From positions 1 through 64,000 of the forward strand of contig CANMKX010000012.1 of the NCBI GenBank assembly GCA_947498595.1: a stretch of 64,000 bases of DNA, read 5' to 3'. Position numbers and translations under genes: made by a program. The notes beneath the pieces are model-generated. The model did no database searches, was not told the origin of the DNA, and saw nothing but the letters and a program-made list of their open reading frames with translations. The DNA comes from an uncultured Aquimarina sp. (lineage in GTDB: Bacteria; Bacteroidota; Bacteroidia; Flavobacteriales; Flavobacteriaceae). This document shows, one piece after another, positions 34,829-43,265 of the stretch. Within the stretch, counting starts at the first letter, position 1; the number at the start of each line of letters is the position of its first letter.

Positions 34829-35755
34829 TTATGATAATTCTATTTCAAATTGAGTCAATTCTTTAAATCTCTGAAGTCGATTTCCAATTTCAGTTCTTGA
34901 AAGTTCTTGCATGCGTTCTGTTCCAAATTTCTCAACACAGAATGATGCTAAATTCGATCCTTGTATAATTGCATTTTTCATATTCTCAAATGAGATATCT
35001 TCGCTTTTTGCTATATACCCTGCAAAACCTCCTGCAAAAGTATCTCCTGCTCCAGTTGGATCAAACACTTCTTCTAACGGTAGTGCTGGTGCAAAGAATA
35101 CTTGCCCATTATTAAATAATAAAGCTCCGTGCTCTCCTTTTTTAATCACCACATATTTAGGTCCCATTGCTTCAATAACACGTGCTGCTTTAACTAAAGA
35201 GTATTCTCCACTTAATTGTCGTGCTTCTTCATCATTAATTGTAATAACATCAACTTTAGCTATTACTTTTTTAAGATCATCTAAAGCAATGTCCATCCAG
35301 AAATTCATTGTATCCAAAACAGCTAATTTTGGTTTAGCGTCCATTTGCTCTAAAACACTTAACTGTACTAATGGGTGTAAATTCCCTAACATTACAATTT
35401 CGGCATCTTTATATGCTTCAGGCACTACTGGATTAAAATTCTCTAATACATTTAATTGTGTTTCTAATGTATCTCTTGAATTCATATCATTATGATATCT
35501 ACCACTCCAAAAGAAAGTTTTACCATCAGGTACTATCTCTATAGCAGAAGTATCAATATTATGTTTTTGTAACATCTCTATATATTCTGCAGGAAAATCA
35601 TTTCCTACTACAGAAACTATAGCAGATGGTATATTAAAGTTAGAAGCAGCTAATCCAATATATGTTGCCGCACCACCTAAAATCTTATCAGTTTTCCCAA
35701 AAGGTGTCTCTATAGCATCAAAAGCTACAGTCCCTACAATCAGTAATTTGCTCAT
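34829..35755 (-). CDS. PfkB/ribokinase family sugar or nucleoside kinase
   Basis: ATP-dependent kinase with the PfkB fold. Signature DPTGAGDTFAGGFAGYIA near residue 226 includes the catalytic Asp and anion-hole Gly. The N-terminal LGGAATYIGLAASNF is the first PfkB signature. 308 residues. The substrate is uncertain: related flavobacterial proteins are annotated as sugar kinases or adenosine-kinase-like. Its position next to purF and near purN hints at a nucleoside or ribose, but that is context only. Confidence 0.87.
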   Translation of the reverse strand: MSKLLIVGTVAFDAIETPFGKTDKILGGAATYIGLAASNFNIPSAIVSVVGNDFPAEYIEMLQKHNIDTSAIEIVPDGKTFFWSGRYHNDMNSRDTLETQLNVLENFNPVVPEAYKDAEIVMLGNLHPLVQLSVLEQMDAKPKLAVLDTMNFWMDIALDDLKKVIAKVDVITINDEEARQLSGEYSLVKAARVIEAMGPKYVVIKKGEHGALLFNNGQVFFAPALPLEEVFDPTGAGDTFAGGFAGYIAKSEDISFENMKNAIIQGSNLASFCVEKFGTERMQELSRTEIGNRLQRFKELTQFEIELS

Positions 35756-35836
35756 ATAACAGCGAATAATTTTTTTGCAAATATAAGGGTTACATTTTAT
35801 AGTATTTAAAAACCGTTTCTAAAAAGTATTCTTAAA

Positions 35837-36472
35837 TTATTTTCTTCCAAAATCTGCAGGGATTTCTCCCCAAGCTTTTGTTTCCCATTTAACTATAATA
35901 GTATCGTATTCATTAACTTTTAACCAATGAATTGCTCTATCCACTAGTTCAAACATTTTTTGATTTCTTGATGAACGTACTAGCTTTGTTTTACAAGTTT
36001 TTTGTTTAACCCATCCCATTGCTATCCTAGAATCAGTATATAATAATCTATCGCTTTTTTGTTGTTTTAAATATGCCAATCCATGTACTAAAGCCAAGAA
36101 CTCTCCTATATTATTAGTTCCTTCAGGAAAAGGCCCTTGATGAAACAAGCGTTTTCCTGTTTGAGTATCTACTCCTTGGTATTCCATTTTACCAGGATTT
36201 CCGCTAGATGCTGCATCTACTGCTATTGAATATAAATTAGGCTCGCCTATTATCTCTAATTGTTCTGCTGTTAAAGATGATTTATTTTTACTTACTCCTT
36301 TATATTCTTCATAATCTCCTTTATAAGCTTTTTTAGCCACATCAAAAGAAAGGAATGATTTATACTTTGCACCAGAATATCCATTAATAGCAGCTTTACA
36401 ATCATTCCATGTTAAATAAATCCCTGGTCTATGTCCTTCCCATACTACATAGAATTTTTCTTTTTTAGCCAT
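35837..36472 (-). CDS. rnhA: RNase H with viroplasmin-type N-terminal domain
   Basis: Cleaves RNA in RNA-DNA hybrids. The first ~45 residues are the Cauli_VI/viroplasmin-like hybrid-binding domain (KFYVVWEGHRPGIYLTWNDC, then SGAKYKSFLSFDVAKKAY). The RNase H core starts SIAVDAASSGNPG and contains NNIGEFLALVHGL (Glu) and LLYTDSRIAMGWV (Asp). 211 residues. It is separated from purN by 3 bases, in the same direction, so cotranscribed. Confidence 0.9.
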   Translation of the reverse strand: MAKKEKFYVVWEGHRPGIYLTWNDCKAAINGYSGAKYKSFLSFDVAKKAYKGDYEEYKGVSKNKSSLTAEQLEIIGEPNLYSIAVDAASSGNPGKMEYQGVDTQTGKRLFHQGPFPEGTNNIGEFLALVHGLAYLKQQKSDRLLYTDSRIAMGWVKQKTCKTKLVRSSRNQKMFELVDRAIHWLKVNEYDTIIVKWETKAWGEIPADFGRK

Positions 36473-36475
36473 TTT

Positions 36476-37054
36476 TTAGTCTTCTAATCCCGGGAACAAT
36501 ATTTTTTCTATTGTAATTGGAAAATATTTATATTCTAATTTATGAATATTTTTAGCTAAATCTTCTGCAGTATCATCTATTTCAATTTTTGTTTTTGCTT
36601 GAAAGACAATCGCACCTTTATCATACTCTTCATTTACATAATGTATTGTAATTCCGCTTTCCTGTTCTTTATTTTTAATTACTGCATCATGAACATGGCT
36701 ACCATACATTCCTTTTCCTCCATATTTAGGAAGTAACGATGGATGTATATTTATAACTTTATGAGGAAACTCTTTCAATATTTTTTCTGGAAAAATCCAT
36801 AAAAATCCTGCTAAGACTATAAGGTCAGGATTTGCATCTTTTAATATTCTCAATACTTCATTAGATTCATAAAAAGAGGTTCTATCAAAGTGTAATGATT
36901 TCACTTTTAACTGATGTGCTCTTTTTAACACTTTAGCACGTTGATTATTTGAGAACACATGAGTCACAACAGCGTTCTCTTTTTCATTAAAATGTTTGAT
37001 AATATTTTCGGCATTAGTTCCTGATCCCGAAGCAAAAATGATAATACGCTTCAT
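36476..37054 (-). CDS. purN: Phosphoribosylglycinamide formyltransferase
   Basis: Transfers a formyl group from 10-formyl-THF to GAR in purine synthesis. MKRIIIFASGSGTNAENI at the start is the canonical phosphate-binding opening. NIHPSLLPKYGGKGMYG holds the Asn/His catalytic context, and SGITIHYVNEEYDKGAIVFQ follows. ATG 37054 is used because the family motif begins there; an extension to 37108 adds 18 residues without family similarity. 192 residues. Divergent from acpP. Confidence 0.92.
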   Translation of the reverse strand: MKRIIIFASGSGTNAENIIKHFNEKENAVVTHVFSNNQRAKVLKRAHQLKVKSLHFDRTSFYESNEVLRILKDANPDLIVLAGFLWIFPEKILKEFPHKVINIHPSLLPKYGGKGMYGSHVHDAVIKNKEQESGITIHYVNEEYDKGAIVFQAKTKIEIDDTAEDLAKNIHKLEYKYFPITIEKILFPGLED

Positions 37055-37199
37055 AAATGATAAAGATTTTGTGTTGTTAGTGACGCAAAAAAAAGAATTA
37101 TTCTCCACTTAAATGTAGTAAAAACTAAATACTTGCCTTATTTTTGATAAAATTGAAACACATTTTTAAAGTAAAATGGGGTTTTAAAATAAAGTTTTT

Positions 37200-37207
37200 T
37201 ATTTTTG
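37200..37207 (+). promoter_or_regulatory. Likely -7 element of the acpP promoter
   Basis: TATTTTTG matches TAnnTTTG, about 30 bases before the acpP start. No clear -33 TTG at the usual distance. Confidence 0.5.
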
Positions 37208-37237
37208 CCACTTAATTAAAAATTAAAATTAAACATT

Positions 37238-37471
37238 ATGTCAGACATTGCATCAAGAGTTAAAGCGATAATCGTTGACAAATTAGGAGTAGACGAGAAC
37301 GAGGTTGTAACAGAAGCTAGCTTCACAAACGACCTTGGAGCTGATTCATTAGACACTGTAGAATTAATTATGGAATTCGAGAAGGAATTCGATATTCAGA
37401 TTCCAGATGATCAAGCTGAAAATATTGCTACAGTTGGTCAAGCAATATCATACATTGAAGACGCAAAATAA
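37238..37471 (+). CDS. acpP: Acyl carrier protein
   Basis: Carries acyl intermediates of fatty acid synthesis on a phosphopantetheine arm. The attachment Ser is in [18 protein letters not shown] at about residue 38. 77 residues, acidic, as usual. It starts the acpP-fabF-rnc unit, a conserved bacterial order. Confidence 0.97.
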   Translation: MSDIASRVKAIIVDKLGVDENEVVTEASFTNDLGADSLDTVELIMEFEKEFDIQIPDDQAENIATVGQAISYIEDAK

Positions 37472-37490
37472 ATAACTTCCACAATAACGT

Positions 37491-38744
37491 ATGGAATTAA
37501 AGCGAGTTGTAGTAACAGGTTTGGGTGCATTGACACCTATTGGTAACAATATCCAAGAATATTGGGACGGATTGGTGAATGGTAAGAGCGGTTGTGCTCC
37601 TATCACTTATTTTAACACCGAAAAGTTCAAAACTAAATTCGCTTGCGAGATCAAAAATTTCACTGTTACCGATTTTATCGATAGAAAAGAAGCTCGCAGG
37701 CTCGACAAATTTGCTCAGTATGCTATCGTAGCATCTGACGAGGCAATCAAAGATTCTGGTATGGATCTCGACAAAGTAGACAAAAGTCGCGTTGGGGTTA
37801 TATGGGGAGCTGGAATAGGAGGTCTTGAGACTTTCCAACAGGAGGTTACTTCTTTCACAAAGGGAGATGGTACACCACGTTTCAATCCATTTTTTATTCC
37901 TAAAATGATTGCAGATATCGCACCTGGACATATTTCTATTCGAAACGGTTTCATGGGGCCGAACTTCACAACAGTATCTGCCTGTGCATCATCTGCTAAT
38001 GCTATGATTGATGCACTTAACTATATCCGATTAGGTCATAGTGATGTTATCGTTACTGGAGGTAGTGAAGCAGCAGTGACTCAAGCGGGTATGGGTGGTT
38101 TTAATGCTATGCATGCTCTTTCGACAAGAAATGATAGCCCTGAAGCAGCTTCAAGACCTTTTGACGCAACCAGAGATGGTTTTGTATTAGGTGAAGGTGC
38201 TGGTGCTCTAATTCTTGAAGAATATGAACATGCAAAAGCTAGAGGAGCTAAAATTTATGCAGAAATCGTAGGCGGTGGTTTATCTGCTGATGCGCATCAC
38301 ATGACTGCACCTCATCCTGAAGGGATAGGAGTAATTGCTGTGATGAATAACTGTTTGAAGAATGCAGGATTACAACCAGAAGATGTAGACGCTATAAATA
38401 CTCACGGTACCTCAACTCCATTAGGAGACGTTGCCGAACTTAAAGCGATCACAAAAGTTTTTGGAAATCATGCTAAAACATTAAATATTAATTCGACAAA
38501 GTCTATGACTGGTCATTTACTAGGTGCTGCTGGTGCAATAGAAGCTATTGCTTCTATATTAGCTATAGAGCACAGTATTGTACCACCAACAATCAACCAT
38601 ACAACGGTTGACGAAAACATAGATCCGTCATTAAATTTAACGTTAAATAATGCTCAAAAACGTGAAATCAAAGTGGCAATGAGTAACACTTTTGGTTTCG
38701 GTGGACATAACGCTTGTGTGTTATTTAAAAAATTAGATGAATAA
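37491..38744 (+). CDS. fabF: 3-oxoacyl-ACP synthase II
   Basis: Elongating condensing enzyme of fatty acid synthesis. The Cys-His-His triad is visible: SACASSANAM (Cys about 164), NTHGTSTPLGD (His about 304) and STKSMTGHLLGAAG (His about 341). 417 residues, standard. It lies 19 bases after acpP and overlaps rnc by 8 bases. Confidence 0.97.
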   Translation: MELKRVVVTGLGALTPIGNNIQEYWDGLVNGKSGCAPITYFNTEKFKTKFACEIKNFTVTDFIDRKEARRLDKFAQYAIVASDEAIKDSGMDLDKVDKSRVGVIWGAGIGGLETFQQEVTSFTKGDGTPRFNPFFIPKMIADIAPGHISIRNGFMGPNFTTVSACASSANAMIDALNYIRLGHSDVIVTGGSEAAVTQAGMGGFNAMHALSTRNDSPEAASRPFDATRDGFVLGEGAGALILEEYEHAKARGAKIYAEIVGGGLSADAHHMTAPHPEGIGVIAVMNNCLKNAGLQPEDVDAINTHGTSTPLGDVAELKAITKVFGNHAKTLNINSTKSMTGHLLGAAGAIEAIASILAIEHSIVPPTINHTTVDENIDPSLNLTLNNAQKREIKVAMSNTFGFGGHNACVLFKKLDE

Positions 38745-39486
38745 GCGTATGAACGTTATTCGTAACATATTAAAATCCCGCTCTGAAAAGAACGGGATTT
38801 TTTTTACTAAAATTCAGAAAATACTCGGTTTTAAACCCAAAAACATCTCTTTTTACGAAAAAGCCTTCACTCATCGATCATTAAACCTTAAAAACAGCAA
38901 AGGTAATGCTGTAAATTATGAGCGTCTTGAGTTTTTAGGTGATGCGATGTTAAGTAGTATTATTGCTGCTCATTTATTTAATGAAGTTCCTGAAGGTAAC
39001 GAAGGATATCTTACTAAAATGAGGTCTAAAGTTGTTAGTAGAAAGCATTTAAATGAATTAGGAAAAGATTTACGTCTTATTGATTTAGTGCGTTCAAATA
39101 TTCCTAAAAGTCAATTTGGTATCAATATTCATGGTAATATCTTTGAAGCTCTTATTGGTGCTATATACTTAGATAGAGGTTTTTCTTATTGCGAAAGATT
39201 TGTAAAAGAAGCGGTTATTGATCCTTATATTGATATAGAAAGTTTGGAAGGACAAGTAATTAGTTACAAAAGCTTACTAATCGAATGGTGTCAAAAAGAA
39301 AAGAAAACATTTAAATACGAAATCTATGAAGATACAGGTAAAGATGAAATGAAACATTTTGCTGTAAAACTTTGGCTTAATGAAAAAGTAATCGCAAAAG
39401 CAAGGGCTACATCAAAGAAAAAAGCAGAAGAAAAGGCTTCTAAACGTGCTTATTTTGCTTTACAATCCCGAATCAACAGAAAATAA
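38737..39486 (+). CDS. rnc: Ribonuclease III
   Basis: Double-stranded RNA endonuclease for rRNA and mRNA processing. The signature YERLEFLGDAMLSS (about 66-79) and second acidic site HGNIFEALIGAIYLDRG (about 128-144) form the catalytic domain. The dsRNA-binding domain is at about 172-246 (ISYKSLLIEWCQK to KKKAEEKASKRAYFAL). The start overlaps the fabF end, so it is translationally coupled. Confidence 0.95.
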   Translation: MNKRMNVIRNILKSRSEKNGIFFTKIQKILGFKPKNISFYEKAFTHRSLNLKNSKGNAVNYERLEFLGDAMLSSIIAAHLFNEVPEGNEGYLTKMRSKVVSRKHLNELGKDLRLIDLVRSNIPKSQFGINIHGNIFEALIGAIYLDRGFSYCERFVKEAVIDPYIDIESLEGQVISYKSLLIEWCQKEKKTFKYEIYEDTGKDEMKHFAVKLWLNEKVIAKARATSKKKAEEKASKRAYFALQSRINRK

Positions 39487-39514
39487 GATAAATATATTTG
39501 TTATATTTATGTAG

Positions 39515-41152
39515 TTGAAAGGGGAAAACTTATATATCAACATCATTTTTCTTTGTATATTAATTCTAGGTGGGGTATTACTCTATTCTGTGGATAGATC
39601 TATATGGCAAGAAGAAATCCAAAAGCGTACTTTACGATTAGAAAATATAAACAAAGAAACTAAAGAGGAACTTGAAGAAGGTCTCTCTAAATTTGCAGCG
39701 CTCGTTTCTGGAATTAAAATTAAAATTGAAACTTCTGATTCTCTACCTACTGCTGAAGCTGCTCAATCTTTTATGATTTCTCAACTCAATAGTATTCATA
39801 ATACAGACTCTTTAGCTGTCTCTTTTATAGATACCAATCATTCATTCAAATATGCTTTTACAAGAAATCATATAGATCCATACCATCTTACTAATACCTC
39901 TGTAATAGATATTCGTCCTAATTATAATATTAAACGAATGGATAGTTTGATGAAGCGTACTGATCTTTTTTCATTATACCCAGTAAATATAGTTGAAGGC
40001 TGGGTAGGTATACCTTTAGATTTTGGCGTCATCAAAAATGAGAAACCTATAGGATATTTTGTTGCTATCACAAATTTTAAAAGTATCATTCAAAAGGTTT
40101 ACAATAGAGATATAAAAAACGAATTTGTTTTTCATTTTAAAACATCCTCAGGAATAGATCTTGATAGAGAATCTGTTTATGATGATACAATTGTTTATAA
40201 CACCAATATAGATCCTGAATATTATAAAAATTTTGAAATTCCTATTGAGGATTTTATTTATTCAAACATACATTTTTATGGCTTGGATCTTATGGTTGGA
40301 ACAGCTTATAAAACTCCTTACAAAAGAAATGTTTATTTAACTGGTTTTTTATTTTCTTGGTATTTTATCTTATTTCTATTTTTTATTTTTTTTCTAAAAC
40401 AGGTTATCCATTACAAAAAGGATAACATAAAAATCACCAAACAAAAACAGGAACTTACAAAATTGATCGCAACCAAAAATCGTTTTTTTTCAATTATAGC
40501 TCATGACCTAAGAAGTCCTCTAATTTCTACAATAAATTTTATGGACATGCTTAGTGAAGAAGAATTCAAAAATAATACTACTCAAGAAATTTTTGAAGCT
40601 TTAAGTACTTCAACCAAAAATACATTATCATTACTTGATAATTTATTAAAATGGTCTCGTGTACAAACAGGAGAAATTAAATTTAAACCTTCTGTAATTA
40701 ACATTCATCAAATAATCAATCAAGAAATTGAAATATTAAGATTACCTATGATTGATAAAAAGATAATACTCAAGCAAATTTTTTGTACACAAAATATGAT
40801 CTATGCTGATAAAGACATGGTTGCTATTATTTTTAGAAATTTATTATCTAATGCTATAAAATTTACTCCTTCAAACTCATCTATTATTGTTAAAACTTAT
40901 GTTAACGATGATAAGATAATTGTTAGTATTAAAGATCAAGGAATCGGAATTCCTTCAGATATACAAAAATCATTATTTGACATTGATAATACGATTACTA
41001 CTTCTGGTACTAATAATGAACAAGGTTCTGGTTTAGGTCTCGTAATTTGTAAAGAATTTATAAAAATGCACAAAGGTCATATTTGGTTACAGAGTCAAAA
41101 AAACAATGGATCTACCTTCTTTTTTTCTATTCCTTTTCAAAATAATAATTAA
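39515..41152 (+). CDS. Membrane sensor histidine kinase (orphan)
   Basis: 545 residues from a TTG start (39515), the only start that precedes the first membrane helix (about 7-27). An extracytoplasmic sensor region of about 245 residues follows, with no family I can name, then a second helix (about 277-302), HisKA with FFSIIAHDLRSPL (phospho-His), and an ATPase domain with NLLSNAIKFTP, IKDQGIGIP and GSGLGLVI. All catalytic boxes are intact. No response regulator gene is adjacent, so its partner is elsewhere. It is 28 bases after rnc and may be read through from that operon. Confidence 0.88.
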   Translation: MKGENLYINIIFLCILILGGVLLYSVDRSIWQEEIQKRTLRLENINKETKEELEEGLSKFAALVSGIKIKIETSDSLPTAEAAQSFMISQLNSIHNTDSLAVSFIDTNHSFKYAFTRNHIDPYHLTNTSVIDIRPNYNIKRMDSLMKRTDLFSLYPVNIVEGWVGIPLDFGVIKNEKPIGYFVAITNFKSIIQKVYNRDIKNEFVFHFKTSSGIDLDRESVYDDTIVYNTNIDPEYYKNFEIPIEDFIYSNIHFYGLDLMVGTAYKTPYKRNVYLTGFLFSWYFILFLFFIFFLKQVIHYKKDNIKITKQKQELTKLIATKNRFFSIIAHDLRSPLISTINFMDMLSEEEFKNNTTQEIFEALSTSTKNTLSLLDNLLKWSRVQTGEIKFKPSVINIHQIINQEIEILRLPMIDKKIILKQIFCTQNMIYADKDMVAIIFRNLLSNAIKFTPSNSSIIVKTYVNDDKIIVSIKDQGIGIPSDIQKSLFDIDNTITTSGTNNEQGSGLGLVICKEFIKMHKGHIWLQSQKNNGSTFFFSIPFQNNN

Positions 41153-41270
41153 TTCTTTACAAAAATATCAACTCAATCGTTTTCGTGTAATATCTTTATA
41201 ATTCGATAAAGTTATACCTAGATTTTATTTGTATATTTCGCATTGTTTTTCAGATAACATTTGTGATCCT

Positions 41271-41765
41271 ATGGCTGCTCAACGCTTAATCTTAGAGATG
41301 GTAGAAGAAGACGATTATCAATTAATCGCCATTCATTGTTCTGTTCCATCATATCGTTTAGCTTTTTTATTAAATCAAAATATTGGATTGCAATTTGCTA
41401 GAAAAGAAAAAGATATTTTTTTTGAGTTCAGTGATATGACTGCTTGTTTTCCTTTTTATCAATACCATGACGAATATCAATACAATTCGTTTAGTTTGAT
41501 TGGTAATAAATACAGAACCAAAGTGGTTCGTAAAGCAAAAAATAGTGAAGGGTTATTTACAACTACTATTGAATCTAGTCATATTACTAAGTATTTGGTT
41601 CCTGAATTAAAAAAAGTGGATTATTTTTTAAAAATAGAAACCGAAACACTCAATTTTCCGTTAAAATCTCTGATTGCTAATATGGTTAATATACCGCAAA
41701 TCATAACTGCATATACAGTAGATTACACACAATTAAAATCGAAGAATAATTTAATATTTGAATAA
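41271..41765 (+). CDS. IPExxxVDY family protein
   Basis: A flavobacteria-typical protein of unknown function named for its C-terminal motif, here IPQIITAYTVDY. ATG 41271 is preferred because MAAQRLILEMVEEDDYQLIAIH matches the usual start of the family; the frame is open back to a TTG at 41229. About 164 residues. Its stop overlaps the pyruvate kinase start (TAATG), a coupling that, as I recall, recurs in relatives and suggests a link to glycolytic regulation, unproven. Confidence 0.85.
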   Translation: MAAQRLILEMVEEDDYQLIAIHCSVPSYRLAFLLNQNIGLQFARKEKDIFFEFSDMTACFPFYQYHDEYQYNSFSLIGNKYRTKVVRKAKNSEGLFTTTIESSHITKYLVPELKKVDYFLKIETETLNFPLKSLIANMVNIPQIITAYTVDYTQLKSKNNLIFE

Positions 41766-43192
41766 TGCCAAAACGTAAAAAAACAAAAATAGTTGCAACC
41801 TTGGGACCGGCAACCAGTTCTAAAGAGGTATTAAAAAATATGTTGCAAGCTGGAGTAAATGTTTTCAGAATAAACTTTTCTCACGCTGATTATGAAGTAG
41901 TAAAAGAACGTGTTAAAATTATACGTGAACTCAATGAAGAATTTGGATATAATGCAGCTATACTTGCCGATTTACAAGGTCCAAAATTACGTGTTGGTGT
42001 TATGGGGGGAGACGTTATAGTAAACCCTGACGATACTATTGATTTTGTTACTGGTACCCCTTTTGAAGGTAACAAAGATCGTGTGTATATGAATTATAGT
42101 AATTTTCCTAAAGATGTAAAAGCAGGTGAACGTATCTTGCTTGATGATGGAAAGTTAATGTTCGAAGTAGTTGCTACTAATAAAAAAGATACTGTTACCA
42201 CTAAAGTAATTCAAGGTGGACCATTACGTTCTAAAAAAGGAGTAAACCTTCCTAATACGAATATATCTTTACCTGCTCTTACAGAAAAAGATGTTAAGGA
42301 TGCTATTTTTGCTTGTGGACTTGGTGTAGATTGGATGGCTTTGTCTTTTGTTAGACATGCACAGGATCTTATGGAGTTACAAGAGTTAATCAAAAAACAT
42401 AGTGAACATAAAATTCCTATCGTAGCCAAAATTGAGAAACCTGAAGGGGTTGAAAATATTGATAAAATTGTAGCATATTGCGATGGTTTAATGGTAGCTC
42501 GTGGAGATTTAGGTGTTGAAATTCCTGCTCAAGAGGTTCCTTTAATTCAGAAACAATTAGTTTTAAAAGCAAAAACAGCAAGAATTCCTGTTATTATTGC
42601 TACGCAAATGATGGAGACTATGATCGATAGTTTAACTCCTACTCGTGCTGAAGTTAATGATGTTGCTAACTCTGTAATGGATGGTGCTGATGCAGTAATG
42701 CTTTCTGGAGAAACTTCTGTAGGTAAATACCCTGTACAAGTGATTGAGACTATGTCAAAAATCATCAACAGTGTAGAGAGTTCTCCTTTGATTCAAGTAC
42801 CGCAAAACCCACCACATATTAGAACAAATAGATTCATTACAAAATCTATTTGTTACCATGCTGCACATATGGCTAATGATATTAATGCAAAGGCTATTTG
42901 TACTTTAACAAATAGTGGATATACTGCATTCCAAATATCTGCATGGAGGCCTGATGCTCATATTTTAGTATTCACAAGTAATAAACGTATTTTATCTCAA
43001 TTAAGTTTATTGTGGGGAGTTAAAGCTTTTTATTATGACAAACATGTAAGTACAGATCAAACTGTTGAAGATGTAAACATCCTTGCTATGGAACGCGGTT
43101 TTGTAGATAAAGGTGATATGTTAATCAACCTTGCTGCGATGCCTATTGCCGAAAAAGGTATGGTTAATACACTTCGTGTTTCTGCTGTATAA
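41765..43192 (+). CDS. pyk: Pyruvate kinase
   Basis: Last ATP-forming step of glycolysis (PEP plus ADP to pyruvate plus ATP). KIVATLGPATSS at the start, RINFSHADYE, the signature IPIVAKIEKPEGVENID (catalytic Lys) near 218-234 and DLGVEIPAQEVPLIQK, ATQMMETMI and DGADAVMLSGETSVGKYP are all present. 475 residues. The C-terminal allosteric domain is complete. Followed by a terminator. Confidence 0.97.
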   Translation: MPKRKKTKIVATLGPATSSKEVLKNMLQAGVNVFRINFSHADYEVVKERVKIIRELNEEFGYNAAILADLQGPKLRVGVMGGDVIVNPDDTIDFVTGTPFEGNKDRVYMNYSNFPKDVKAGERILLDDGKLMFEVVATNKKDTVTTKVIQGGPLRSKKGVNLPNTNISLPALTEKDVKDAIFACGLGVDWMALSFVRHAQDLMELQELIKKHSEHKIPIVAKIEKPEGVENIDKIVAYCDGLMVARGDLGVEIPAQEVPLIQKQLVLKAKTARIPVIIATQMMETMIDSLTPTRAEVNDVANSVMDGADAVMLSGETSVGKYPVQVIETMSKIINSVESSPLIQVPQNPPHIRTNRFITKSICYHAAHMANDINAKAICTLTNSGYTAFQISAWRPDAHILVFTSNKRILSQLSLLWGVKAFYYDKHVSTDQTVEDVNILAMERGFVDKGDMLINLAAMPIAEKGMVNTLRVSAV

Positions 43193-43221
43193 TCAATCTT
43201 ATAAGTGTTAAATTCAATTAA

Positions 43222-43260
43222 GGGTCTTAGACAATGTTATTATTGTCTAGACCCTTTTTT
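43222..43260 (+). terminator. Terminator of the pyruvate kinase gene
   Basis: GGGTCT plus AGACAAT (43222-43235) pairs with ATTGTCT plus AGACCC (43242-43254) with one bulged T, then a T run. Confidence 0.85.
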
Positions 43261-43265
43261 ATTAT

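Noticed and set aside
34911..35495. 194-residue plus-strand frame
   Set aside because: It is antisense to the PfkB-family kinase gene, which has clear motifs; no motif on this strand.
37497..37969. Two minus-strand frames in fabF
   Set aside because: They are shadows of the conserved fabF gene.
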